From NCBI GenBank assembly GCA_013821025.1, contig JACDHN010000216.1, positions 1 through 5,155 of the forward strand: DNA of 5,155 bases, in the 5' to 3' direction. Origin of the DNA: Acidimicrobiia bacterium. GTDB taxonomy: Bacteria > Actinomycetota > Acidimicrobiia > Acidimicrobiales > Ilumatobacteraceae. Both the position numbers and the translations under genes were made by a program. Under the pieces are notes generated by a model. The model worked only from the letters and a program-made list of their open reading frames with translations, ran no database searches and was not told where the DNA came from. Of this stretch, positions 1-5,155 are shown in pieces. Numbering within the stretch: position 1 is the stretch's first letter; the number at the start of each line of letters is the position of its first letter.

Positions 1-807
1 GTCAACGTCATCGCCGACCAGGTCGGGTTCGGGCTGCACACGGCTTGGGGCGCGGTGATCCTTGCTGCTGGCGCAGTCGGCGCCGTCATCGCCTGCATCC
101 GCCGCCCGGCGCTGCACGTTCCGCTCGTGGCGCTCACCGTCGGGTCGGGGCTGATGGTCGGCACCCACTTCCGGCTCATCCCCCGCTACTACTTCCAGAT
201 CACGCCGTTCGTGCTGCTGTACGCAGCATTCGCCGTGATCGCCGTCGTCGATGTCGTGGTCGGCGCCCTCCCGGAACGATCCACGCCCAGTCGGAGCGAT
301 GGACGAGATCACGCCCAGACGGGGGTCTGGCGAAGCGTGGTGGGGTGGGGGTTGGCGGTGGTGCTGATGGCGGCGCTGCTGCCGGCGAAGGTCAACGGCC
401 TGCGCCAGCAGATCGACGACATCCAGGCGGCGAACGGCACTGACGTCCCGCAGTACGGGCCCGACCATCCGCAGCTGCAGGCCATCTTCGGCGCCGTCGA
501 AGGCGAGACCAGGGCCGACGATGTCGTCGGCTTCTTCCGAGCCCGCCTGATGACGCTGTACACGGATCGCCGGACGCTGCAGACCACGAACCTCGAGGTG
601 ATGGCCCGGAACGCCGACTACTACGCCATGCGTAAGAACAGCGTGTACTCCCAGCCTGCCGTCACGGATCTCGGCGCCGCGAGGTACGGCATGACAGCGG
701 TGTGGCAGGACGCCAACTGGATACTGTGGCGCTTCGAAGACGTTCATGATGCGGCCGCCGAAGCGCCTGGAGGCGCCGGCGTGCCAGATCCCGGTCTTGA
801 CCTCTGA
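1..807 (+). CDS. C-terminal part of a multi-spanning membrane protein, probable GT-C type glycosyltransferase (partial)
   Basis: The frame is open from the first base and ends at TGA 805-807, leaving 268 residues; the start lies before the window. Four hydrophobic stretches are visible, at about residues 18-34, 39-56, 66-90 and 112-128. A hydrophilic, probably extracytoplasmic domain of about 135 residues follows. The stretch RYYFQITPF before the third helix, and the tail containing FFRARLMTLYTDR and WILWRF, resemble the end of polytopic GT-C (GT39/ArnT-like) glycosyltransferases, which move sugars from polyprenyl-phosphate donors outside the membrane. The catalytic N-terminal loop is not in view, so the family is inferred. 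The next gene encodes a likely donor-sugar synthase, which fits. Residues 92-110 (PERSTPSRSDGRDHAQTGVW region) are an unusual polar loop between helices 3 and 4. It is encoded by a repeat related to the one at 3764-3843. A GTG at 55 is in frame but lies inside the gene. Confidence 0.6.
   Translation, partial: VNVIADQVGFGLHTAWGAVILAAGAVGAVIACIRRPALHVPLVALTVGSGLMVGTHFRLIPRYYFQITPFVLLYAAFAVIAVVDVVVGALPERSTPSRSDGRDHAQTGVWRSVVGWGLAVVLMAALLPAKVNGLRQQIDDIQAANGTDVPQYGPDHPQLQAIFGAVEGETRADDVVGFFRARLMTLYTDRRTLQTTNLEVMARNADYYAMRKNSVYSQPAVTDLGAARYGMTAVWQDANWILWRFEDVHDAAAEAPGGAGVPDPGLDL
276..330 (-). repeat. Diverged two-copy palindromic repeat inside the membrane protein gene
   Basis: On the + strand GATCCACGCCCAG (278-290) and GATCACGCCCAG (307-318) are near-identical. 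Read on the - strand, their CTGGGCG cores are 28 bases apart, the same period as units 1 and 2 of the element at 3764-3819. The first core is followed by TGATCTC, close to CGATCTC in unit 1. CCAGAC (315-320) and GTCTGG (325-330) form a 6-bp inverted repeat around GGGG, giving a short inverted half next to the direct pair. The two copies fall in different codon phases (one gives S-T-P-S, the other D-H-A-Q), so the similarity lies in the DNA and not in the peptide. The two-copy homology is clear by eye; its exact borders are not. Confidence 0.55.
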
Positions 808-864
808 ACGACGCGTTCTCGCTGTCCCGTCAGGTGGTTGAACCCAGGAAGTAGCCTGCTTCCA

Positions 865-1776
865 ATGTCCGTGACCGACGTCGCCAGTGACGGCTGTGAT
901 GTCAGCGTCGTGCTGCCGATCTACAACGAGAAGGGCCACCTGAGGGCCGAGATCGATCGCATCCGAGCTGCCCTGGAGCAGTCTCCGTACACCTTCGAGC
1001 TGATCGTGGTCGATGACGGCTCGGACGACGGCTCCGACCACGAGCTGGGGCTGCTCGAGGACATCCGTTTGATCCGCCACAGCACCAACAAAGGATCAGG
1101 AGCGGCGCGACGCACCGGCACGACGGCCGCCTGCGGACGGATCGTCGTATGGACCGACGTCGACATGACATATCCCAACGATGAGATCCCGGCGCTCGTC
1201 AAGGAGCTCGATGGGTATGACCACGTCGTCGGGGCCCGCCGAACGGAGGAGGGCACGCTCCGCCTCCTGCGCGTGCCGGCCAAGTGGTTCATCCGCAAGT
1301 TCGCCAGCTACTTGACGGACACCGACATCAAGGACCTCAACTCCGGCCTACGAGCCTTCCGTCGCGACGTTGCGATGCAGTACGTGCACCACCTGCCGCA
1401 TGGTTTCTCATGCGTGACGACACTCACCATGTCGTTCCTGTCCAACGGCTACAGCGTGCGCTACGTGCCCATCGACTACTTCCCTCGCGCTGGGCGCTCC
1501 AAGTTCCACTGGTGGCGAGATACGAAGCGCTACCTGCTCCAGGTCGTGCGCATGGCGCTGTCGTACAACCCGTTGAAGGTGTTCTTGCCGATCGGCCTGC
1601 TGCTCCTGACAGTCGGCGCCGGCAAGCTCGTGTACGACCTGATCGACAAGGACTTCCGACTCGCCTCGAACACCCTGCTGATCCTCATGGCGGCGCTGCA
1701 GGCAGTCACTGTCGGGTTGCTCGCCGACCTCGTCGTGCGCGCCACGAAGGACCGCTCCCAGGTCCCCCCCGCATGA
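865..1776 (+). CDS. Family 2 glycosyltransferase, polyprenyl-phosphate-sugar synthase (DPM1/GtrB-like) with two C-terminal membrane helices
   Basis: This 303-residue protein probably transfers a sugar from a nucleotide-sugar to polyprenyl phosphate on the cytoplasmic face. The GT2 fold begins with VSVVLPIYNE (residues 13-22), then ELIVVDDGSDDGS (45-57) and NKGSGAARRTG (75-85). The metal-binding DxD is in WTDVDMTYP (96-104; compare DADxTYP in DPM-type enzymes). DLNSGLRAFRR (157-167) and GRSKFHWWRDTKRYL (210-224) match the conserved acceptor-side segments of the dolichol-phosphate mannosyltransferase subfamily. Two hydrophobic helices follow, at about 237-257 and 268-291. ATG 865 is preferred to the in-frame TTG at 838: the GT2 domain begins just after it and AGGAAG lies at 845-850, though 14 bases is a long spacing. 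It follows the membrane protein by 57 bases, and its stop overlaps the next start. The sugar cannot be told from the sequence. Confidence 0.85.
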   Translation: MSVTDVASDGCDVSVVLPIYNEKGHLRAEIDRIRAALEQSPYTFELIVVDDGSDDGSDHELGLLEDIRLIRHSTNKGSGAARRTGTTAACGRIVVWTDVDMTYPNDEIPALVKELDGYDHVVGARRTEEGTLRLLRVPAKWFIRKFASYLTDTDIKDLNSGLRAFRRDVAMQYVHHLPHGFSCVTTLTMSFLSNGYSVRYVPIDYFPRAGRSKFHWWRDTKRYLLQVVRMALSYNPLKVFLPIGLLLLTVGAGKLVYDLIDKDFRLASNTLLILMAALQAVTVGLLADLVVRATKDRSQVPPA

Positions 1777-2453
1777 CCAGCACCATTCCCACGGGCAACC
1801 ACTACGACAAGTACGGGTCCACGAACTCCATCGAGCAGCGCATGATGGCGAACTTCATGAAGTCGCTCGGCGAGCTGCTCGAGGGGCTGGCACCGAGGCG
1901 CATCCTGGAGATCGGCGTCGGTGAAGGTGAGATCGTCGAGCGCCTGGCGCAGCGCTTCCCCGGCACCGACATCATCGGGGTCGACCTGCCCGACGAGCGG
2001 CTGGCCGGCGAGTGGCGCCAGCGCCACCTTCCGGCGGTCTTCGCCGACGCCACGAAGCTGCCGTTCGATGACGGCACGTTCGACCTGACGCTCGCCATCG
2101 AGGTGCTGGAGCACATCCCCGTCCCCCAGCAGGCCCTGGACGAGCTGGCGCGCGTGTGCCACGGCACCGTCATCCTCTCCGTACCGTTCGAGCCGATCTG
2201 GCGCATCGGCAACATGGCCCGTGGTCGCTACCTGAAGGAGCTCGGCAACACGCCTGGCCACGTGAACCACTGGACGCGCCGCGGGTTCCGCAAGTTCGTG
2301 GACGCCGAACTCACCGTCGAGTCGCAGCGCTCCCCGCTGCCGTGGACGATGCTTCGGGCAACGACCCGGACAGGATCGGCCGACGTCGTCGCCGACGGGA
2401 ACGAACTGCGCGATGAACCGATCCCTGGCAGCCGCTGCGATGGATCGCGCTGA
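1773..2453 (+). CDS. Class I SAM-dependent methyltransferase
   Basis: The protein has 226 residues. The ATG overlaps the glycosyltransferase stop as ATGA (1773-1776), the usual sign of translational coupling. Open frame continues upstream into the glycosyltransferase, but that stretch is only a shadow of it. The Rossmann-fold motifs are clear: motif I ILEIGVGEGEI (residues 44-54), the acidic strand-2 end IIGVDLP (67-73), AVFADATKLPFDDGTFD (88-104) and motif IV/post-II LAIEVLEHIP (107-116). The segment SVPFEPIWRIGNMARGRYL, followed by LGNTPGHVNHWTRRGF (about 136-172), is a distinctive substrate-side block. I recall it from methyltransferases encoded beside GT2 genes; this is memory, not a search. 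The methyl acceptor is unknown, with a glycan or lipid-linked sugar likely from context. The domain seems to end near SPLPWTMLRA (187-196), and the last 30 residues look like an unconserved run-on into the next gene. Confidence 0.82.
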   Translation: MTSTIPTGNHYDKYGSTNSIEQRMMANFMKSLGELLEGLAPRRILEIGVGEGEIVERLAQRFPGTDIIGVDLPDERLAGEWRQRHLPAVFADATKLPFDDGTFDLTLAIEVLEHIPVPQQALDELARVCHGTVILSVPFEPIWRIGNMARGRYLKELGNTPGHVNHWTRRGFRKFVDAELTVESQRSPLPWTMLRATTRTGSADVVADGNELRDEPIPGSRCDGSR

Positions 2454-3069
2454 GACGGCGCTCGCCGCCTACTACGACCACGAGGCGCAGGCGAGATCCA
2501 ACCGCGCCCTCGATCCACGACGGATCGTTCTGCGAGATGAGTTCGTGGCGATGCTGGCCGCCGAGGGACGCAGCCGCGTCGTCGAGGTAGGCACGGGTCC
2601 CGGCCGAGATGGGGCAGCCTTCATCCAGGCCGGTCTGCAAGTCGCAGGCGTGGACATCTCCTCGGAGCATGTGCGCCTCGCGTGCGCCGCCGGCGTGGAC
2701 GCGGTCTGCGCTTCGTTGTTCGACCTTCCGTATCCCCTCTCGTCGTTCGACGCCGGGTGGACGATGAGCACGCTTGTTCACGTCGAGGACGCCCGGTTCC
2801 ACGCGGCGATGGATGCGATCTGCTCCGTGCTCCGAGAAGGCGCTCCGCTGGCAGTGGGGCTCTGGGGAGGGCTCGACCACGAGGGTGTGAGCGACCGGGA
2901 CGAGATCCTGCCGCCGCGGTTCTTCAGCCTGCGGACCCATGCTCGTACCCGAGCGATGCTCGGACAACACGGCGAGGTGGAGCGCTTCGAGACCTGGCCG
3001 TCGGATCGCGCCGGCGGATGGGAGTACCAGTGGGCAGTGCTGCGTGTCCGTCCCGGCGCGTCGTCGTAG
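2413..3069 (+). CDS. Second class I SAM-dependent methyltransferase
   Basis: The protein has 218 residues from ATG 2413, overlapping the previous gene by 41 bases in another frame. An in-frame ATG at 2440 (residue 10) would cut the overlap to 14 bases, and the family-like sequence (ALAAYYDHEAQ) begins just after it. Neither start has a good Shine-Dalgarno sequence, so the start is uncertain by nine residues. Motif I is VVEVGTGPGRDGAAF (56-70), the strand-2 acid is in VAGVDIS (77-83), then SLFDLPYPLSSFDAGWTMSTLVHV (101-124) and a DAICSVLREGAPLAVGLWGG segment (134-153). The aromatic-rich end GGWEYQWAVLRV is the last strand pair. It is only distantly similar to the preceding methyltransferase, so a recent tandem duplication is unlikely. 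The acceptor is unknown; membership in the glycan unit is inferred from orientation and overlap. Confidence 0.8.
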   Translation: MNRSLAAAAMDRAETALAAYYDHEAQARSNRALDPRRIVLRDEFVAMLAAEGRSRVVEVGTGPGRDGAAFIQAGLQVAGVDISSEHVRLACAAGVDAVCASLFDLPYPLSSFDAGWTMSTLVHVEDARFHAAMDAICSVLREGAPLAVGLWGGLDHEGVSDRDEILPPRFFSLRTHARTRAMLGQHGEVERFETWPSDRAGGWEYQWAVLRVRPGASS

Positions 3070-3085
3070 GTGTCCGTGTGCATCG

Positions 3086-3114
3086 GCGCATGATGTCATG
3101 CGTCTGCGCATGAT
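3086..3114 (+). promoter_or_regulatory. Probable VapB/VapBC operator: palindrome plus third half-site
   Basis: CGCATGATGTCATGCG (3087-3102) is a perfect inverted repeat with 7-bp arms and a 2-bp centre. The half-site recurs as GCGCATGAT at 3106-3114, a 9-base direct repeat of 3086-3094 exactly 20 bp away, close to two helical turns. Repeated half-sites next to the first gene are typical operators for ribbon-helix-helix antitoxins, which repress their own operon as VapBC complexes. The third half-site overlaps the -10 element, so bound protein should block RNA polymerase. The repeats are visible directly; assigning them to VapB is inference. Confidence 0.7.
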
Positions 3115-3119
3115 ACGAT
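3111..3119 (+). promoter_or_regulatory. Extended -10 promoter of vapBC, predicted leaderless transcript
   Basis: TGATACGAT fits an extended -10 (TGn followed by TACGAT, the hexamer at 3114-3119). A start 7 bases after the hexamer falls on 3126, the A of the vapB ATG, which implies a leaderless mRNA. This agrees with the absence of any Shine-Dalgarno sequence in the preceding bases. No good -35 is present at the expected distance, as is common for extended -10 promoters. Confidence 0.55.
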
Positions 3120-3125
3120 GGCGCA

Positions 3126-3371
3126 ATGCCGAAGACGATCCAGATTCGCGATCTCGACGACGAGGTGTACCTCGCCCTTGGCCGGCGGGCAGCCGACGCC
3201 GGTGTCACGATCCCCGAGCTTCTCCGCCAGGAGGCGGAGCGCCTCGCCGCGCGCCCGACCGTGGCCGAGTGGCTGGAGCGGACTCGCCGTCGGCCGAGCG
3301 CGATCACGGCCGCTGATGTGCGCCGAGCCCTCGACGAGCATCGCGGGCGCTGGCCGGATGATCGTCGTTGA
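3126..3371 (+). CDS. vapB: VapB antitoxin, FitA-like ribbon-helix-helix type
   Basis: The protein has 81 residues. The N-terminus TIQIRDLDDEVYLALGRRAADAGVTIPELLRQEAERLAARPT is a ribbon-helix-helix domain of the FitA-like antitoxin type: a strand at about 3-8, helix A at about 11-25 and helix B at about 28-42. The ARPTVAEWLERTRRRPS segment (42-58) and the acidic/arginine-rich tail should wrap and inhibit the toxin. It binds DNA as a dimer, and it or its complex with VapC represses the operon. The start is set by the domain itself and by the adjacent extended -10. The stop lies 14 bases inside vapC, giving translational coupling and antitoxin-first order. Length and arrangement are normal for the family. 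Confidence 0.85.
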   Translation: MPKTIQIRDLDDEVYLALGRRAADAGVTIPELLRQEAERLAARPTVAEWLERTRRRPSAITAADVRRALDEHRGRWPDDRR

Positions 3372-3750
3372 CGCCTCCTGCCTGTTCGAGATCGTCGCCG
3401 ACACGACGTCCTCGGGACCGATCGCCGCTCGCCTGGCAGCTGACCCGGATCATTCTGCCCCGCACGCAGTCGACGCCGAGGTGCTAGGTGTCATCCGCCG
3501 CTACTGGCTCACGGGCGCGCTCGACGACACCGCCGCGGCCCAAGCCGTCGACGATCTCGCCGATTGGCCCGGCGAACGCTATGGCCACAGCGCCCTGCTG
3601 CCACGGGCATGGGAGCTGCGCCGCTCGGTGCGCTCCTGGGATGCGCTCTACGTCGCCTTGGCCGAGGCACTCGACGCCACGCTCGTGACGACCGACGCCC
3701 GCCTCGCCGCCGCCGAGGGTCCCCGCTGCACGATCGACGTGCTCGACTGA
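3358..3750 (+). CDS. vapC: VapC toxin, PIN-domain ribonuclease
   Basis: The protein has 130 residues from the ATG at 3358, which begins inside vapB; MIVVDAS is the standard opening of a VapC PIN domain. Open frame continues upstream but is a shadow of vapB. The four acidic metal-binding residues expected of an active PIN nuclease are present: D5 (VVDAS), E41 (VDAEVLGVIRR), D95 (SWDALYVALAEAL) and D113 (LVTTDARLA). VapC toxins are Mg2+-dependent endoribonucleases that cut tRNA or rRNA and stop translation when VapB is degraded; the RNA target here cannot be predicted. No frameshift or missing catalytic residue is seen, so the module looks intact. No clear ribosome binding site precedes it, consistent with coupling to vapB. 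It is convergent with the ilvG-like gene, with a repeat element between them. Confidence 0.88.
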   Translation: MIVVDASCLFEIVADTTSSGPIAARLAADPDHSAPHAVDAEVLGVIRRYWLTGALDDTAAAQAVDDLADWPGERYGHSALLPRAWELRRSVRSWDALYVALAEALDATLVTTDARLAAAEGPRCTIDVLD

Positions 3751-3763
3751 CGACACCCCCGCA

Positions 3764-3846
3764 ACGATCTGGGCGCGATCTCTCGCAGATCACGATCTGG
3801 GAGCCGATATCCGCAGATGCTGCGAAGGATCGCGCCCAGATCGAAG
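3764..3846. repeat. Three-unit palindromic repeat element (REP-like) between convergent genes
   Basis: Unit 1 starts at 3764 and unit 2 at 3792, each opening with ACGATCTGGG and ending near CGCAGAT; they match along 28 bases with a few substitutions and one compensating indel pair. Unit 3 lies inverted at about 3820-3846. Units 1 and 2 are each weakly palindromic, with ATCTG and CAGAT starting 19 bases apart. GATC occurs six times in the element. A diverged pair with the same 28-base period lies at 276-330. The units abut directly with no spacers. The whole 105-base gap between vapC and the ilvG-like gene is essentially this element. Confidence 0.7.
3765..3843. terminator. Long hairpin, possible bidirectional terminator
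   Basis: CGATCTGGGCGCGATC (3765-3780) is perfectly complementary to 3828-3843. The stem continues inward through one G-U and one C-A position into TCGCAG (3783-3788) paired with CTGCGA (3820-3825): 24 positions, 22 of them Watson-Crick, around a 31-base loop that is repeat unit 2. It lies tail to tail between vapC and the ilvG-like gene, where a bidirectional terminator would be expected. There is no U-tract on either side and the loop is long, so a classical intrinsic terminator is not shown; the stem may simply follow from the inverted repeats. Confidence 0.35.
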
Positions 3847-3855
3847 TGCCGACGA

Positions 3856-5155
3856 CTACGCCAGGCTGGACGTTCTGGGATACATGTCGGCCGGGTCGGT
3901 GAGGACGTTCACCAGGTAGGGGCAGTCGGCGGCGAACGCCCGATCCAGCGCCGGTCCGATCTCAGCCGGAGCCTTCACCGTCTCGCCTGCTCCGCCGAGG
4001 GCCCGCACCACTTCGTCGTATCGCGTCCCCGGGGCCAGGTCGCAGGCGACGTCCCAGCCGTAAATTGCCTGCATCGGGTGCTTCTCCAGCCCCCAGATGC
4101 CGTTGTTGCCGACGACGATCACCACGGGCAGACCGTGGCGCACGAGCGTGTCAACGTCCATCAGGCTGAACCCGGCGGCGCCGTCGCCGAGCAGCAGCAC
4201 CACCTGCGACGACGGGCGCGCCACCCGGGCGGCGATGGCGTACCCGAGGCCATTGCCAAGGCAGCCATACGGGCCGGTGTCGAGCCAGCACCCCGGCTGG
4301 TACACCTCGATGAACTTGCCGGCGTACGAGGCGAAGTCACCGCCGTCGCAGATGACAACGGCGTCACGGGCCAGCCGCTGGCGCAACTCCCCGTAGATGC
4401 GGCTGGGTCGGACCGGCTCCGCCTCAGCGCCGAGCAGCTCGGCGTCGCTGGCAGCGGCGACGTCCTCGGCCTGGCGCAACTCGCTCACCCACGACCGCCG
4501 GGCCCCGGCATCAGCCGAGCCAGCACGGTCGGTCAGCATCCGCAGCGTGACGGGCAGGCGACCGGCGACGGTGAGCACGTCGACGTGCCCTGCCCGACTT
4601 TCGGGGTCCTCGATCATGTGCACGACTCGAGCCCCGCCGAAGCGACCGAACCCGAGCCGGAAGTCGAGCGGTGTCCCCATCACGACGACCAGGTCGGCCC
4701 GCTGCTTCACCACGCCGCGGGTGCGCAGGAACGCCAGCGGATGGTCGGCCGGGATCATGCCCCTCCCCATGCCGTTGAACAGGCAGGGCACTTCGGATTG
4801 CTCGACAAGACCCAACAGCTCGGCTTCGGCGCCCGACCAGTACACGTCGCTGCCGACCACGAAGACAGGACGCTCGGCTGCGGCCACCAACGCGCCCAGC
4901 TGACGCACGGTGTCGGCGTCTGGTTCGGGCCCTGCCGACAGCTCGGCTTCGTCGGGCACCTCGCCCTGCGTGGGCCCGAACACGTCGAGCGGGAAGTCGA
5001 GGAACACCGGCCCACGTTGCGGTGTCAGCGCCAGCGCCGCCGCCTGATGCACCATCGTCCCTGCGCTCGCAGGATCGGTCACCGTTGCCGCCGACTTCGT
5101 GATCGACGCCACGATCGGAACGTGGTCCAGTTCCTGGAGTGATCCGGCGCCCCAC
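3856..5155 (-). CDS. ilvG: Thiamine-diphosphate enzyme, acetolactate synthase large-subunit type, IlvG-like (N-terminus beyond window)
   Basis: On the - strand the frame runs in from the window edge to TAG at 3858-3856, giving 432 visible residues. A GTG at 5112 is internal: WGAGSLQELDHVPIV, upstream of it and in frame, is the conserved end of the pyrimidine-binding domain, followed by SITKSAATV. About 100 N-terminal residues are missing, including the catalytic glutamate. The middle domain runs over about 85-220. The C-terminal domain carries the ThDP/Mg motif GDG (323-325) ... NN (350-351). NNGIWGLEKHPMQAIYG, GTRYDEVVRALGG and VNVLTDP recall mycobacterial IlvG (Rv1820). Acetolactate synthases condense pyruvate with pyruvate or 2-oxobutyrate in branched-chain amino-acid synthesis; close relatives act on other 2-keto or acyl-CoA substrates, so the exact substrate is uncertain. 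No regulatory subunit gene is seen on the downstream side; upstream is out of view. Confidence 0.85.
   Translation of the reverse strand, partial: WGAGSLQELDHVPIVASITKSAATVTDPASAGTMVHQAAALALTPQRGPVFLDFPLDVFGPTQGEVPDEAELSAGPEPDADTVRQLGALVAAAERPVFVVGSDVYWSGAEAELLGLVEQSEVPCLFNGMGRGMIPADHPLAFLRTRGVVKQRADLVVVMGTPLDFRLGFGRFGGARVVHMIEDPESRAGHVDVLTVAGRLPVTLRMLTDRAGSADAGARRSWVSELRQAEDVAAASDAELLGAEAEPVRPSRIYGELRQRLARDAVVICDGGDFASYAGKFIEVYQPGCWLDTGPYGCLGNGLGYAIAARVARPSSQVVLLLGDGAAGFSLMDVDTLVRHGLPVVIVVGNNGIWGLEKHPMQAIYGWDVACDLAPGTRYDEVVRALGGAGETVKAPAEIGPALDRAFAADCPYLVNVLTDPADMYPRTSSLA

Noticed and set aside
806..818. Short inverted repeat GAACG-ACG-CGTTC at the stop codon of the first gene
   Set aside because: The 5-bp stem has no U-tract. 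It is too weak to call a terminator, and the downstream gene seems co-transcribed.
838..864. TTG at 838 as an alternative glycosyltransferase start
   Set aside because: AGGTGG abuts the TTG with no spacing, and the nine added residues carry no GT2 feature. ATG 865 is better placed.
1284..1772. Open frame upstream of and in frame with the first methyltransferase, suggesting a longer N-terminus
   Set aside because: It reads the glycosyltransferase gene out of frame. The methyltransferase start is the ATG in the ATGA overlap at 1773.
1838..1847. GCGCATGATG inside the first methyltransferase, identical to the vapBC operator half-site
   Set aside because: It lacks the second arm TCATGCG and any repeat at 20 bp, and it simply encodes R-M-M. 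A chance match is most likely.
1530..2270. 246-codon open frame on the - strand opposite the glycosyltransferase and first methyltransferase
   Set aside because: No family motif is present, and the opposite strand encodes clear GT2 and SAM-methyltransferase signatures. It is a shadow frame.
3764..3846. 28-base repeats as a degenerate CRISPR array
   Set aside because: The units abut directly with no spacers, the third is inverted, and no cas gene is visible.
3086..3846. vapBC plus flanking repeats as a discrete mobile element or att-flanked insertion
   Set aside because: The operator palindrome and the downstream repeat share no sequence, and there is no integrase, transposase or target-site duplication to support a defined insertion.
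3817..5142. Very long open frame (441 codons) on the + strand antisense to the ilvG-like gene
   Set aside because: It has low-complexity His/Arg/Gln/Pro-rich composition with no recognisable motif, and lies exactly opposite a well-conserved enzyme. It is a by-product of high GC in the codon third position.

Overview
The window is GC-rich (about two thirds G+C by eye) with tightly packed, often overlapping genes, third-position G/C bias and GTG starts. With a mycobacterial IlvG-like enzyme and a VapBC pair, this suggests an actinobacterial chromosome. The phylum is an inference and the genus cannot be read from the sequence.

Layout. Left block, all + strand: the C-terminal part of a multi-spanning membrane protein, probably a GT-C type glycosyltransferase (1-807, cut by the window start); a polyprenyl-phosphate-sugar synthase-like family 2 glycosyltransferase with two C-terminal membrane helices (865-1776); a class I SAM methyltransferase whose start overlaps it as ATGA (1773-2453); and a second class I methyltransferase overlapping the first by 41 bases (2413-3069). 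These look like one transcription unit that makes, transfers and methylates a lipid-linked sugar or glycan at the membrane. The glycan is unknown. Middle block, + strand: a VapBC type II toxin-antitoxin module (3126-3750) with its own promoter and a probable autoregulatory operator at 3086-3119. Right block, - strand: a thiamine-diphosphate enzyme very like mycobacterial IlvG (3856-5155, N-terminus beyond the window), convergent with vapC.

The most unusual signal is a small repeat family. The 105-base gap between vapC and the ilvG-like gene holds three copies of a unit of about 28 bases, two direct and one inverted, which can fold into a 24-position stem. A diverged two-copy version with the same 28-base period lies, in the opposite orientation, inside the coding sequence of the first gene (about 276-330), where it encodes a hydrophilic loop between two membrane helices. 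This looks like a REP-type dispersed palindromic element that has entered both intergenic and coding DNA. The second notable signal is the vapB control region: a 16-bp perfect palindrome plus a third half-site 20 bp away, overlapping an extended -10 that would start transcription at or next to the A of the vapB ATG (a leaderless mRNA).

I see no tRNA, rRNA, CRISPR array, transposase or phage gene, and no convincing wholly new multi-gene system.
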